64,000 bases of DNA from Amycolatopsis sulphurea (GCF_002564045.1 NZ_PDJK01000001.1:1116001-1180000), one strand, 5' to 3'. Counted from the stretch's first letter, positions 42,431-51,223 are shown. Numbers and translations: made by a program. Notes: generated by a model not told the origin, from the letters alone.

Positions 42431-42857
42431 GCGTGAAAAAGTATGGGCCGCTGAAGATCCGGACTTACAGCCGGACCCGAGTTCAAGGCAGCCGAGACCG
42501 CGAGGAGGGGGACGTTAAAGGACGAGCAGACACCGGTGAGCGGACAAGCGACGCGACTGGGCGCGACTCTCGCCGTAAATCTGCGCATCGAATCGAGCAT
42601 CGATCGTGGCGCCGGCGACCGAGTCGATCTCGTCCGCCGCGCACTTGCCGCCGTTATCTCGCCGCCATCGACGGCGAGCAACCGCGCAGACCGGCACGCC
42701 GCCACCCTCAGGGCTTTGGGCGGGCTCCCCGCAGCTGTTCACGAAGCGTGAACGACGTCGACCGGGCGAGCTGTTCGCGTCCATCACCTGGTCGGGCGCC
42801 GGGGCGGCCACCTCGTCAGCGTGCCACTCCTGTGCCCGCTGACGGGATCGTGGCCTG
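42431..42857. other. Stretch with broken frames, no supportable gene
   Basis: A plus-strand frame starting at 42433 (MKKYGPLKIRT in style) becomes Arg-rich and shadow-like. A second frame with RLGATLAVNLRIESSIDRG looks more protein-like but has no start. This suggests a frameshifted small gene that cannot be named. Confidence 0.35.
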
Positions 42858-43125
42858 CTACCGAGGTGTCGGAGGTGTCAGCCGACCCAAGTAGATGAAC
42901 GGTACGGTCATCCGGACCACGTTGTTGTCGCCGATGACGTATGTGGCCTGCCCGTAGTCGCTGAAGTCCGCGCACCAGGCGCCGTCGCTTTTGGCTTCCT
43001 GTCCGATCTTCCACAGGTTGCTGCTCCGGTGGCCCCTCCAGGCGCGCGAGCGCACGTTTGCCGTCAGGCGGGAGACTGTCCTTCTGCTCTTCGGTGCGCG
43101 AGGTGTAGCGGATTTCGTAGTCCAC
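42858..43125 (-). pseudogene. Frameshifted paralogue of the putative toxin at 38621-38866
   Basis: Frame one gives VDYEIRYTSRTEEQKDSLPPDGKRALARLE. After a frame change near 43030 the sequence continues as SSNLWKIGQEAKSDGAW and ADFSDYGQATYVIGDNNVVR ending in MTVPFIYLG. This aligns block by block with the intact protein (YEVRYPTRAAEQKETLPPEG, then QYVIGERDVVRVTMLFI). No intact antitoxin precedes it. Confidence 0.75.
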
Positions 43126-43358
43126 CCGGCCGCCGCCGGTGCTGATCCAGGCGCCGGGTCGCCGTCGGCCTTCAGCCATTCCGCTTCCGAAGCCGTGCAC
43201 GCGCTCACCTCCTCGTCGAGGTGATGGACGGCTCGGATTCATGATGCAAACTCGAAATGCCAAGGCACCCGAACTCGAAGGCACCCGAACTCGAACGCCG
43301 CGTCAGCGAACACCAACAGGCCCTCGATGCCGCTCCCGCCGACGACGTGGCCACCCGA

Positions 43359-44606
43359 TCACTCCGGGTGCCACGTCTCCGCGACGAGGTCGACGGCGCT
43401 GCGGGCCGGGTCGCGGGCGGCGTGGTCGTAGACGCCGCGGGTGGTGTCGATGCTGCTGTGGCCGACGTCGGCTTGGACGTGGTCGAGGTTGGCGCCGGCT
43501 TCCACGGCTGTGGTGACGTAGAAGTGGCGCAGGGCGTGCGGGTGCAGCGAGTCGGCGACGGTGGCGAGGTCGGCGCCGCTGCCGGCGGCGACGCGGCGGA
43601 GTAGCTGCCAGATCGCCTGGCGTTGGAAGCGGCGGCCGGTGCGGGTACGCAGGAGTGGGCGGTCCTCGCCGGCTGCAGTGGTACCGCGGCGGGCGACGGT
43701 GGTCGATGGGGTGCCGGCGCGTGTCTGGTAGGTGGCGAGGGCGTCTTCGGCGGGGCGGCTGAGGTAGACGACGCGGGACTTACCGCCTTTGCCGTGAACT
43801 CGCAGCGCGCGGCGGCCTCGGGTGACGTGGAGGTCGCGTTCGTCGAGGGCGCACAGTTCGCTCACGCGCAGCCCCAGCGTGAACAGCGTGACGACGGCGG
43901 CAGCGCGGGCGGTGTCGACGGGGCTCGCGCCGCGGCGTGGGGCGGCAGCGGCGGCGTGCAAGGCGGCGACCTGGCGTGCGGTGAGTGTGACGGTGGCCGA
44001 CGTGCTCTGCGTCGCGGCGGTGAGGCCCAGTCGTCGCCGGCTGAGGGCGGCGGGGTTGGCGGTGGCCAGGCCGCACTCGGCGAGGTGGCTGTAGAGAGTC
44101 TTGACCGTGGCGAGCATGCGGTCCCGGGTCGCGGGTGCGGCGCCTGCGTCGGTGAGGGCGTCGAGCCAGGCCTTGACGTCGCCGGTGGTGGCGTGGCCGG
44201 GGTCGAGCAGGCGGGCAGCGCACCAGCGGAACCAGTGCAGGTGCCGCAGCCGGCCCGGCGCGGCGGGCGGCGGTCCGGAGCGCCGGACCGGCTGCGGTGC
44301 GGGGCTGAGTGAGACGCGCAGTGCGGCGGCGTAGGCCGCAAGTGCGTCGTTCCACGCCGCGGTGGTGTCGCCGGGGCGTTGCCAGGCGCGGATTGCGTCG
44401 GCGGTGACTGGGAGGCCGAGGCCTTCACCGTACGTGCGGCGGGTGAGCGGGTTGCCGTATCCGCTGAGCCAGTCCGCGATCCCGGCGAGCAGAGCGGCCG
44501 GATCTCCGGCGCCGGGCCACTGGTCGAGTTCGGCGGAAACGGCGCCGGGCTCCGCCGTTGCAAGGGCCGTTGCGAGGGCTGAGCCGGCGCCGGACATGAT
44601 CACCAC
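43359..44606 (-). CDS. Second tyrosine recombinase/integrase
   Basis: The 415-residue protein has a long N-terminal region, a SAM-like DNA-binding part (ATTGDVKAWLDALTDAGAAPATR) and a complete catalytic domain: Arg in LGLRVSELCALDERDL (about 242), Lys in GKGGKSRVVYL (about 273), His-x-x-Arg in HALRHFYVTTAVE (about 357-360), His in VGHSSIDTTRGVYDH (about 381) and Tyr (about 391). TAGCCT ends 6 nt before GTG 44606, so it is likely leaderless. It bounds the accessory region with the coiled-coil and SprT genes. Confidence 0.87.
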   Translation of the reverse strand: MVIMSGAGSALATALATAEPGAVSAELDQWPGAGDPAALLAGIADWLSGYGNPLTRRTYGEGLGLPVTADAIRAWQRPGDTTAAWNDALAAYAAALRVSLSPAPQPVRRSGPPPAAPGRLRHLHWFRWCAARLLDPGHATTGDVKAWLDALTDAGAAPATRDRMLATVKTLYSHLAECGLATANPAALSRRRLGLTAATQSTSATVTLTARQVAALHAAAAAPRRGASPVDTARAAAVVTLFTLGLRVSELCALDERDLHVTRGRRALRVHGKGGKSRVVYLSRPAEDALATYQTRAGTPSTTVARRGTTAAGEDRPLLRTRTGRRFQRQAIWQLLRRVAAGSGADLATVADSLHPHALRHFYVTTAVEAGANLDHVQADVGHSSIDTTRGVYDHAARDPARSAVDLVAETWHPE

Positions 44607-44612
44607 CCGGCG

Positions 44613-44618
44613 AGGCTA
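44613..44618 (-). promoter_or_regulatory. Leaderless -10 box of the second recombinase gene
   Basis: TAGCCT on the minus strand ends 6 nt before GTG 44606. Confidence 0.5.
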
Positions 44619-44804
44619 GCAGCAGAACAGCCACGGCTACGCTAGAAAGATGCTCGACCCGCGAGTCGGCCGCGCCAGAGAAGCGAGTCGGCCCGAGCGG
44701 GCGAAACCCGGCGACGAAAGACAGCCGCGCAAAGACACTGACGAAAAGACAGCACCAAGAGACAGCACCGAAAAACACCGCCGAAGGACCGTGAAGGAGA
44801 AGCA

Positions 44805-45608
44805 GTGCCCGACCACCCCGCGCTCACCGCCGATTGCGCGAGCTGTTTCGGGCTGTGCTGCGTGGCGCTGACCTTCACCCGCTCCGCCGACTTCGCCATC
44901 GACAAGGCCGCAGGCGACCCGTGCCCCAATCTGCAGGCCGATTTCCGCTGCGGCATCCACGATCGGTTACGCACCAAGGGTTTCGCGGGCTGCACAGGCT
45001 ACGACTGCTTCGGTGCCGGACAGCAGGTCTCCCAGGTGACGTTCGCGGGGCGGGACTGGCGCACCGCACCGGAGGTGCGGACGGCGATGTTCGCCGCGTT
45101 GCCGGTGATGCGGCAGCTTCACGAACTCCTGTGGTACCTGACCGAGGCCCGTGCCCTGCCGACAAGCCGGGAGATCCACGCCGAACTCGACGCGGCGATC
45201 GCTGCGGTCGCCGCACGCACCGATGTCGCGCCCGACGAGTTGCTTGCGACCGACGTGGCTGGGGAGCGGGCGAGGACCGGGGCGTTGCTCACCCGGACCA
45301 GTGAACTTGCCCGCGCGCAAGTCCGGGGCAGGAAGAAGGATCGGCGTGGCGCCGACCTGATGGGTGCACGGCTGGCCGGTGCCGACCTGCGTGGAACGAA
45401 CCTGCGTGGTGCCTATCTGATCGCGGCCGATCTTCAGGGCGCGGACCTGCGTCAGGCTGATCTGCTCGGCGCCGATCTGCGGGACGCCGACGTCCGTGGT
45501 GCCGACTTCACCGGCAGTCTCTTCCTCACCCAGGCCCAGATCAACACCGCCCGCGGCGACGATCGCACCCGTCTGCCCGCGCGGCCGGCCCGGCCCACAC
45601 ATTGGTGA
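44805..45608 (+). CDS. Pentapeptide-repeat protein with N-terminal YkgJ-like cysteine cluster
   Basis: The 267-residue protein starts at GTG 44805 behind GAAGGAG. Eight cysteines cluster at residues 11, 14, 18, 19, 40, 49, 63 and 68 (CASCFGLCC, CPNL, FRCGIHD, CTGYDCFGAG). The pattern is like the YkgJ metal/Fe-S-binding family. After a helical linker, residues about 185-245 are pentapeptide repeats of the A(D/N)L type (ADLRGTNLRGAYLIAADLQG), forming a short beta-helix. Such fusions occur in actinobacteria, function unknown. Longer pentapeptide proteins mimic DNA and protect gyrase. Confidence 0.82.
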   Translation: MPDHPALTADCASCFGLCCVALTFTRSADFAIDKAAGDPCPNLQADFRCGIHDRLRTKGFAGCTGYDCFGAGQQVSQVTFAGRDWRTAPEVRTAMFAALPVMRQLHELLWYLTEARALPTSREIHAELDAAIAAVAARTDVAPDELLATDVAGERARTGALLTRTSELARAQVRGRKKDRRGADLMGARLAGADLRGTNLRGAYLIAADLQGADLRQADLLGADLRDADVRGADFTGSLFLTQAQINTARGDDRTRLPARPARPTHW

Positions 45609-46120
45609 TCAAAGCCCGAACGGTGTGACACCGGTGAGTTCGGCGCTGGCTGTCCACACTGCGGCCGCCAACGCCGTGTCCGCCAGGATCCCCCGCACCG
45701 GCTCGCTGCGCGGTGCGCCGTGCAGGCCGAACATCCGCAGCTCACCGCCGTGTACCGACGGGTCACACAGCCCGCACGGCAGGCCACGCGCTCGCGTGTT
45801 TCCCCTGCAGGAACAGTCCGGCGGGTAACCCCCGCTCAGCAGCGCGCCGACCGTCCGGGTACAGACCGGAGGGCGGGACGGCGTCAACGAATCCAGCGCC
45901 CCACCGGGATGGTTCACCACGCTTATCGTGGACAGGCCTGCCGCCCGCAACCGGCGGTCGAGTCCGAAAGCGACAGCACTTGCGCGAGCTTCGACCTTGC
46001 GTAGGCGGCTTTCGGCCAGTAGCCGCGGGTGAACGGCAGGTCGTCGAGAGCGAGGTCCGCGCTCTTCGCGAGGAAACTGCCGGTGGTGACGACCCGCCCG
46101 GCAGGAGCGGCCGGCAACAA
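45609..46120 (-). pseudogene. Frameshifted short-chain dehydrogenase
   Basis: Minus-strand frames combine into an SDR: RVVTTGSFLAKSADLALDDL and YWPKAAYARSKLAQVLS (Tyr-x-x-x-Lys site), then FGLDRRLRAAGLSTISVVNH, PGGALDSLTPSRPP, then WPAVRAV and DPSVHGGELRMFGLHG to the end TGVTPFGL. At least three frame changes and loss of the nucleotide-binding N terminus make it a pseudogene. The plus strand to its left (46121-46341) also carries scraps (LDALDAAFAHLRRGG) of an unidentified decayed gene. Confidence 0.75.
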
Positions 46121-46341
46121 CCCCCAGCGTTGCGCGGGTACGCCCGGACACTTTGGACGGGCGGCGAAACCAGCCTCGCCGAAGCGATCATCGAGCAGGC
46201 CGGACCCTGTCGGTGCGGCTGTTCACCCGATACGTGCTGGAAATCCCCGATCTGGCCGGCGTCGAGCCGGATCCGGCTCGACGCACTCGACGCGGCGTTC
46301 GCGCACCTCCGGCGAGGCGGGCCGGAGCCGGCCTGACTCGT

Positions 46342-46509
46342 TCAGCCGGTCCGCGTGGCGCCGACGACCGCACCGGCGAGGCGGGTGAGCCAGCTGCCAC
46401 ACAGGCAGCGCACGTAATCGGCGCGACTGCCCGGCGAAGCCGGGAAGATCGCGGAGGCGGGCAGTTCGGCGAGCGGCCAGCCACAGCGAGGGCAGCGGTT
46501 TTCGTTCAT
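46342..46509 (-). CDS. Small zinc-ribbon-like protein
   Basis: The 55-residue protein MNENRCPRCGWPLAEL... has a CPRC knuckle at the N terminus and CLC near residue 38, consistent with a mini zinc ribbon. It is divergent from the CGNR gene with 25 bp between the starts, so the two may share a control region. Nothing else is recognised. Small size lowers certainty. Confidence 0.5.
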   Translation of the reverse strand: MNENRCPRCGWPLAELPASAIFPASPGSRADYVRCLCGSWLTRLAGAVVGATRTG

Positions 46510-46534
46510 GCCCCAATCGTGCTGTAATGATTCA

Positions 46535-47059
46535 GTGCACTTCAACCCTTACGGCGGCTCGGGCGCTCAGGTGGCCGCAGCGGTGGCGACGCTCGCCGAA
46601 CGCGGCGGCGCGGATGCTGCGGAGGTCCTCGCCACCGCGATCGCGCACGGTATGGCTTTGAGCCGGGTCGAAGACGGCGAAGCGGCCGAGATTCTCGCGT
46701 GGGGGCGCAGGTTGCACGCGGTTTTCGCGGCGCCGGAGGGGAAGCGCGTCGACCTGGTGAACGATCTGCTCACCGTCGCCACCTGCCGCCCCTACATCGC
46801 TCGTCACGACGGGAAAGCGCCGCATCTGCACTACGCGAGCGAAGACGCGGGTGTGGTCGAGCGCATGCACGCCTATACCGCCGGTGGCCTCGCGCACCTG
46901 GTGTGCGAGGAGCCGGGGCGTCTCGGTGTCTGCGCGCGTGAGGAGTGCGGCGTCGCGTTCGTCGACACTTCCCGCAACGGCAGGCGCCGGTTCTGTTCCA
47001 CCCGGTGTGGCACCCGCGTGAACGTCGCCGATCACCGCGCGCGGCAGCTCACGGCCTGA
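46535..47059 (+). CDS. CGNR zinc-finger domain protein (putative regulator)
   Basis: The 174-residue protein starts at GTG 46535 (VHFNPYGG). The N-terminal domain has the ABATE-like helical pattern with LVNDLLTVATCRPYIARHDG. The C-terminal zinc finger is CAREECGVAFVDTSRNGRRR followed by FCSTRCGTRVNVADHRAR, the CGNR signature, which binds DNA. Members are stress-related transcription regulators. Its 3' end overlaps the convergent SGNH gene by 11 bp. Confidence 0.85.
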   Translation: MHFNPYGGSGAQVAAAVATLAERGGADAAEVLATAIAHGMALSRVEDGEAAEILAWGRRLHAVFAAPEGKRVDLVNDLLTVATCRPYIARHDGKAPHLHYASEDAGVVERMHAYTAGGLAHLVCEEPGRLGVCAREECGVAFVDTSRNGRRRFCSTRCGTRVNVADHRARQLTA

Positions 47060-47825
47060 CCGCGGACTCCTCGAACGGCACCAGCGAAGGCCGCTTCGCC
47101 CTCAAGGTGTCGCCGGACGACTCGCCACGCAGCCGTCGTCCGATCCATGGCAACGCGTGTTCGCGGCTCCAGCGCAGATTCTCCGCGCGCTGCTCCCGCG
47201 TGGACAGACGCGGACGCAGGCCCAGCACCGTCGGCGCCAGGTCGTGTGCGACGCCGAGAGTGTTCAGCGTCTCGATGGCAACCTCGTTGTGTCCCGAGGA
47301 GTTCAGGTGCAGGCGGTCGGGCGCCCACATCCGCCGGTCGCGTAGCTGCTGCATCGACCACAGGTCCACGAGCAGCGTCCCGTGCCGGGCCACGATCCCG
47401 CGCACGTGCTCGTTGTAGATCGCGACGCGGCCGCGGATCTTGCGGAACAGGGCGTCCCCCACCCCGTCGACGCCGGTGAACAGCACCACCTGTGCGCCGG
47501 TGGCCCGCAGCCGGGACACCGCCCGCTCGTACGTGCCGGTGAGCGCGTCGATGTCGACCTTGGGCCGCATCAGGTCGTTGCCCCCCGCGTAGAGGGTGAC
47601 CAGGTCCGGTTTCATCGCCAGCGCCGCTTCGAGCTGCTCGTCGAGCACCTGGGTGAGCAGCTTCCCGCGCACGGCGAGATTGGCGCAGCGGAACTCCGGC
47701 GTGCCCGCGGCCAGCACCGCGGCGACCCGGTCGGCCCAGCCGCGTACCCCGTTCGGCGCGGCCGGGTCGTCATCGCCGACCCCTTCGGTGAAGGAATCGC
47801 CGAGACAGACTAAGCGGTTGGTCAT
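47049..47825 (-). CDS. Cytoplasmic SGNH/GDSL hydrolase
   Basis: The 258-residue protein has the SGNH blocks CLGDSFTEGVGDDDP (nucleophile Ser), LAVRGKLL, LYAGGNDLMRP and DRLHLNSSGHNEVA (catalytic Asp and His). No signal peptide is seen. This branch is common in actinobacteria and annotated as lysophospholipase-like esterase; the substrate is unknown. TAGACT ends 6 nt before ATG 47825, so it is probably leaderless. Confidence 0.9.
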   Translation of the reverse strand: MTNRLVCLGDSFTEGVGDDDPAAPNGVRGWADRVAAVLAAGTPEFRCANLAVRGKLLTQVLDEQLEAALAMKPDLVTLYAGGNDLMRPKVDIDALTGTYERAVSRLRATGAQVVLFTGVDGVGDALFRKIRGRVAIYNEHVRGIVARHGTLLVDLWSMQQLRDRRMWAPDRLHLNSSGHNEVAIETLNTLGVAHDLAPTVLGLRPRLSTREQRAENLRWSREHALPWIGRRLRGESSGDTLRAKRPSLVPFEESAVRP

Positions 47826-47831
47826 GCCCGC

Positions 47832-47837
47832 AGTCTA
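47832..47837 (-). promoter_or_regulatory. Leaderless -10 box of the SGNH hydrolase gene
   Basis: TAGACT on the minus strand ends 6 nt before ATG 47825. Confidence 0.5.
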
Positions 47838-47959
47838 GGACCGCACCGGTCCGCCGTGATCAGCGGTGCACCGGCTCCGATTCCTGGTGAGTGAGATCGT
47901 CCGCGATCCGGTCCATCAGGTCCGCGGCACGCGGTACGTCGGCGTGCAGCGGCCGGTCG

Positions 47960-48157
47960 GCGTCGATCCCGGCGATCGTCACCGTGCTCGGTGACGCGAT
48001 CCACGCCATGCCACCGATGCTTGGCGACGGCGCGAACAGCGCGTTGCACACCGGCTCGCTGACCTCGGCGCTGGTGGAAGGGCCGGACATCGTCACCGCG
48101 ATCGCGCGATACGAGGAGACCATGCGGGCGCGGACGTATCCGCTGCTGGTCAGCTGA
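47960..48157 (+). pseudogene. C-terminal scrap of an FAD-dependent monooxygenase
   Basis: The frame reads VTVLGDAIHAMPPMLGDGAN and SALVEGPDIVTAIARYEETM, then RARTYPLLVS and a stop. GDAxH...GxGxN is the second FAD motif of group A monooxygenases. Only about 65 residues remain and the sequence upstream is unrelated in this frame, so the first four fifths of the gene are lost. Confidence 0.75.
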
Positions 48158-48192
48158 CCGCCGCGAGCCCTTGGCTGGGGTGCGTGAACACG

Positions 48193-48229
48193 ACGGTGGC
48201 CGTCCCGGGAGTCCCGGGACGGCCACCGT
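48193..48229. terminator. Strong hairpin with T-run
   Basis: Perfect 17-bp arms (ACGGTGGCCGTCCCGGG and complement) around AGT, followed on the plus strand by TTT. It lies 14 bp beyond the SPFH gene stop and can end transcription in both directions. Confidence 0.85.
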
Positions 48230-48242
48230 TTTCGGGTGAAGA

Positions 48243-49661
48243 TCAGCGCTGCGGCGGCGGACCGCCCTGCGGGCCACCGAACGGGCCCTGCTGCGGGAAC
48301 GGACCGCTCCCCGGCTGCTGTTGCTGCTGTTGTTGTTGCGGGCCACCGAACTGCTGCGGCGGACCCTGGTACGGGCCACCCGGCGGCGTGGCCGGCGGCT
48401 GGGGCTGCGGGAGCTGCGGCGGGGGCGCCTGCCGCTGGTCCACCGGCGGCGGTGCGGCGGGCCGGGCCGGTGCGGCGGGTGCTTCCTCGGGCTCGGCGGC
48501 GGCCGGTTTGGCCGCGCCGAGCGCGCGGCGCGGGTGCTCCCCGGCCGGTGCGCCGAGCGGCCCGTCAACCTCCTTGCGGGCCACGGCTTCCGCCGCCGCG
48601 ACCGCTTCGGCGACCTTCGGGTCGCTGGAGGTGTCGAACCAGGCCGCGACCTCGTCGTCCTCCAGGTCCGGCTTCTCCGGGGTGTCGTCCTTCGGCGGCT
48701 CGTAGCGGAACACGCCGTCGTCGCCCGGGGCGCCCAGTGCGCGGGCGAACCCTTCCAGCGCCTTGCCGTAGTCGCTGGGGATCATCCAGACCTTGTTCGC
48801 GTCGCCCTGCGCCATCTGCGGCAGGGTCTGCAGGTACTGGTAGGCCAGCACTTCGGGGGTCGGCCGGCCGGCCTTGATCGCCGCGAACACCTTCTCGATG
48901 GCCTTCGCCTGGCCCTGGGCCTGCAGGTACCGGGCGGCCCGTTCACCCTGGGCGCGCAGGATCCGCGACTGCCGCTCCGCCTCGGCGGCGAGAATCGCGG
49001 CCTGCTTCTGCCCTTCCGCGGCGAGGATCTGGCTCTGCTTCTGCCCTTCCGCGGTCTTGATGGAGGACTCCCGCTGGCCTTCCGCGGTGAGGATCATCGC
49101 GCGCTTCTCACGGTCGGCGCGCATCTGCTTCTCCATCGAGTCCTGGATGGAGGGGGGCGGCTCGATCGCCTTCAGCTCAACCCGGGCGACCCGGATGCCC
49201 CAGCGGCCGGTGGCCTCGTCCAGCACCCCGCGCAGCTGGCTGTTGATCGCGTCGCGGGAGGTCAGGGTCTCCTCCAGGCTCATGCCGCCGACCACGTTGC
49301 GCAGGGTGGTGGTGGTGAGCTGCTCGACGCCGATGATGTAGTTGGAGATCTCGTACACCGCCGCGCGCGAGTCGGTGACCTGGAAGTACACCACGGTGTC
49401 GATGTTCACCGTCAGGTTGTCCTCGGTGATCACCGGCTGCGGCGGGAAGGACACGACCTGCTCGCGCAGGTCGATTCGCGCGCGGACCTTGTCCAGGAAT
49501 GGCACCAGGAACGTCAGCCCGGGCGAGGCGACCGTGCGGAACCGGCCGAGCCGCTCGATCACCGCCGACTGGGCCTGCGGCACCACCATGATCGCCTTGA
49601 CCACCGTGATGATGACGAACAGGGCGAGTAGCGCGACCACGACGACCGCTATTGTCGACAA
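48243..49661 (-). CDS. SPFH/Band-7 (stomatin-like) membrane protein with Gln/Pro-rich tail
   Basis: The 472-residue protein has an N-terminal membrane helix (IAVVVVALLALFVIITVVKA), a Band-7 domain (AVIERLGRFRTVASPGLTFL, VYEISNYIIGVEQLTTTTLR), a coiled coil with repeated AAEGQKQ/ILAAEGQ units (about 200-250) and a long disordered Pro/Gln tail. It starts at TTG 49661 with AAGGGG upstream; a later ATG would lose the membrane helix. With the neighbouring NfeD protein it should form flotillin-like membrane assemblies. Confidence 0.9.
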   Translation of the reverse strand: MSTIAVVVVALLALFVIITVVKAIMVVPQAQSAVIERLGRFRTVASPGLTFLVPFLDKVRARIDLREQVVSFPPQPVITEDNLTVNIDTVVYFQVTDSRAAVYEISNYIIGVEQLTTTTLRNVVGGMSLEETLTSRDAINSQLRGVLDEATGRWGIRVARVELKAIEPPPSIQDSMEKQMRADREKRAMILTAEGQRESSIKTAEGQKQSQILAAEGQKQAAILAAEAERQSRILRAQGERAARYLQAQGQAKAIEKVFAAIKAGRPTPEVLAYQYLQTLPQMAQGDANKVWMIPSDYGKALEGFARALGAPGDDGVFRYEPPKDDTPEKPDLEDDEVAAWFDTSSDPKVAEAVAAAEAVARKEVDGPLGAPAGEHPRRALGAAKPAAAEPEEAPAAPARPAAPPPVDQRQAPPPQLPQPQPPATPPGGPYQGPPQQFGGPQQQQQQQQPGSGPFPQQGPFGGPQGGPPPQR

Positions 49662-49700
49662 GAGCGTTTCCCCTTACCTAGTACCGTTTTCCCGGATCAT

Positions 49701-50135
49701 TCAGGACATCACGTCCACCACGGCGGTGGCCCCGGCGATCTCCACCACGGTCACCTTGGTGCCGGGCGCCATCGGTGGCAGCTGTTCGTGTACCGCCCGC
49801 GCGGACCACACCTCGCCGCCGATCTTGACCTGCCCGGTCTGGTAGTCCACTGTGGACACGACGACGGCGTGCGCGCCGATCAGCGCGTCGGTGCCGGTGG
49901 GGACGCCCGACCCGGCCAGGAAGCGCCGCTTGAGCGCCGGGCGGGCCAGCGCGATCAGCCCGACCGAGCTGGCCGCGAACACCAGCACGTCGATGACCGG
50001 GTTGCCGGTGAGCACGTCGACCCCGGCGGTCAGCAACGCGGCAGCCCCGAGCATGACCAGCACGAAATCGCCGGAAAGCACTTCGGCGATCATCAGCACG
50101 ATGCCGACGATCAGCCAGATCAGAGCCGCTGCCAT
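49701..50135 (-). CDS. NfeD-family membrane protein
   Basis: The 144-residue protein has three to four hydrophobic helices (AALIWLIVGIVLMIAEVL, FVLVMLGAAALLTAGV, VLVFAASSVGLIALA) and a C-terminal OB-fold (AHAVVVSTVDYQTGQVKIG, GTKVTVVEIAGATAVV). Short NfeD proteins are nearly always paired with SPFH proteins, as here, 39 nt apart and in one operon. It lacks the serine-protease domain of long NfeD. Confidence 0.9.
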   Translation of the reverse strand: MAAALIWLIVGIVLMIAEVLSGDFVLVMLGAAALLTAGVDVLTGNPVIDVLVFAASSVGLIALARPALKRRFLAGSGVPTGTDALIGAHAVVVSTVDYQTGQVKIGGEVWSARAVHEQLPPMAPGTKVTVVEIAGATAVVDVMS

Positions 50136-50226
50136 GGCCTCATATTCCCAGATCGGGCCGGTTCGCACCGGGCAAGTGACCCGCCGTGACCGACGCGTGA
50201 CCTCATGAAAGCGGACAATCCCGGCA

Positions 50227-51030
50227 CTATTCGGCCGGTTCGGTGACGAAGTCGATGAGCCGTTCCACCGCGCCGATCAGCGGGGTCTCCAGATCGCGGA
50301 AACTGCGTACCCCGGCCAGCACCCGTTGCCAGCCCTCGTAGGTCTCGCCCCAGCCCAGCGCCTCGCAGATACCGGCCTTCCACTCGGTCCCGTGCGGGAT
50401 CTTCGGCCAGGCCCGGATCCCGACGGCGGCCGGCCTCACCGCCTCCCAGACGTCCACGTAGGGGTGGCCGGTGACCAGCACCTGCTCGTCACGGACCTGC
50501 GCGACCAGCCGGGACTCCTTGCTGCCCGGGACCAGGTGGTCGACCAGCACGCCGAGCCGGCGGCCGGGGCCGGTGCCGAACTCGGCGATCCGCTCGGCGA
50601 GTACGTCCACCCCGTCCAGCGGTTCCACGACCACGCCCTCGACCCGCAGGTCGTGGCCCCATACGCGTTCGACCAGCTCGGCGTCGTGCTTGCCTTCGAC
50701 CCAGATCCGCGAATCGCGCGCGACCCTGGCCTGCAGGCCCTGCACCCGGACCGAGCCGGACAGGGACACCTGCCGAGCGCCGGCCTTCCTCTTCACTGGC
50801 ACGAGCGTGACCGGCTTGCCCTCCAGCAGGAACGCGGCCGGGGCGAGCGGGAACACCCGGTGGCGTCCCTTCGCGTCTTCGAGCACGACGTTGCCGTATT
50901 CGATCTTGACCACCGCGCCGCAGTAGCCGCTGACCGGGTCCTCGACCACCAGGCCGGGGTCGGCGGGCACCTCGGGCACCTTCCGCTTGCGCGGGCCGGA
51001 CAGCACGTCGTCGTACGAATGTGAGCGCAC
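50227..51030 (-). CDS. DUF3097 family protein
   Basis: The 267-residue protein starts SHSYDDVLSGPRKRKVPEVP and contains KIEYGNVVLEDAKGRHRVFP, an RNase-H/nuclease-like central part with WVEGKHDAELVERVWGHDLR and LVDHLVPGSKESRLVAQV, then a conserved C terminus (WKAGICEALGWGETYEGWQ). WVEGKHDAELVE resembles the Toprim start (E-G-x-x-D). This is a conserved actinobacterial family of unknown function. TAGCGT ends 8 nt before GTG 51030. Confidence 0.85.
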   Translation of the reverse strand: MRSHSYDDVLSGPRKRKVPEVPADPGLVVEDPVSGYCGAVVKIEYGNVVLEDAKGRHRVFPLAPAAFLLEGKPVTLVPVKRKAGARQVSLSGSVRVQGLQARVARDSRIWVEGKHDAELVERVWGHDLRVEGVVVEPLDGVDVLAERIAEFGTGPGRRLGVLVDHLVPGSKESRLVAQVRDEQVLVTGHPYVDVWEAVRPAAVGIRAWPKIPHGTEWKAGICEALGWGETYEGWQRVLAGVRSFRDLETPLIGAVERLIDFVTEPAE

Positions 51031-51038
51031 GGCCGACC

Positions 51039-51044
51039 ACGCTA
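51039..51044 (-). promoter_or_regulatory. Leaderless -10 box of the DUF3097 gene
   Basis: TAGCGT on the minus strand ends 8 nt before GTG 51030. Confidence 0.5.
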
Positions 51045-51140
51045 GTGCGGCGGGCGGGGCCGCGTCCCCGCGCCACGCCGGGCATGCGGGTGGTGGCCAG
51101 GCAGGCTACTCAACTCGCCATCACCAGGACCGCTTCGCCA

Positions 51141-51173
51141 CCAAGGCTGTGAAGGGCCCCTTCACAGCCTTGG
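51141..51173. repeat. Single palindrome of the dispersed repeat family
   Basis: Only one arm of the usual double element is present, but it is extended to a perfect 33-bp palindrome: CCAAGGCTGTGAAGGG, a central C and the exact complement. It lies 50 bp beyond the stop of the SCO1664-type gene and can act as its terminator. Confidence 0.9.
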
Positions 51174-51223
51174 GGCGGGTGCGACGAGCCGGGCGCGGGC
51201 CGCGGCGTCGATCAGGTCGGCCA

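Noticed and set aside
44650..44871. Plus-strand frame just before the pentapeptide-repeat gene
   Set aside because: Highly charged, no domain, overlaps the pentapeptide gene, whose own ribosome site and GTG are clear.
47860..48123. Minus-strand frame with ADVPRAADLMDRIADDLTHQ
   Set aside because: Part of it looks protein-like and may be a scrap of another lost gene, but it overlaps the better supported FAD-monooxygenase fragment and has no domain.
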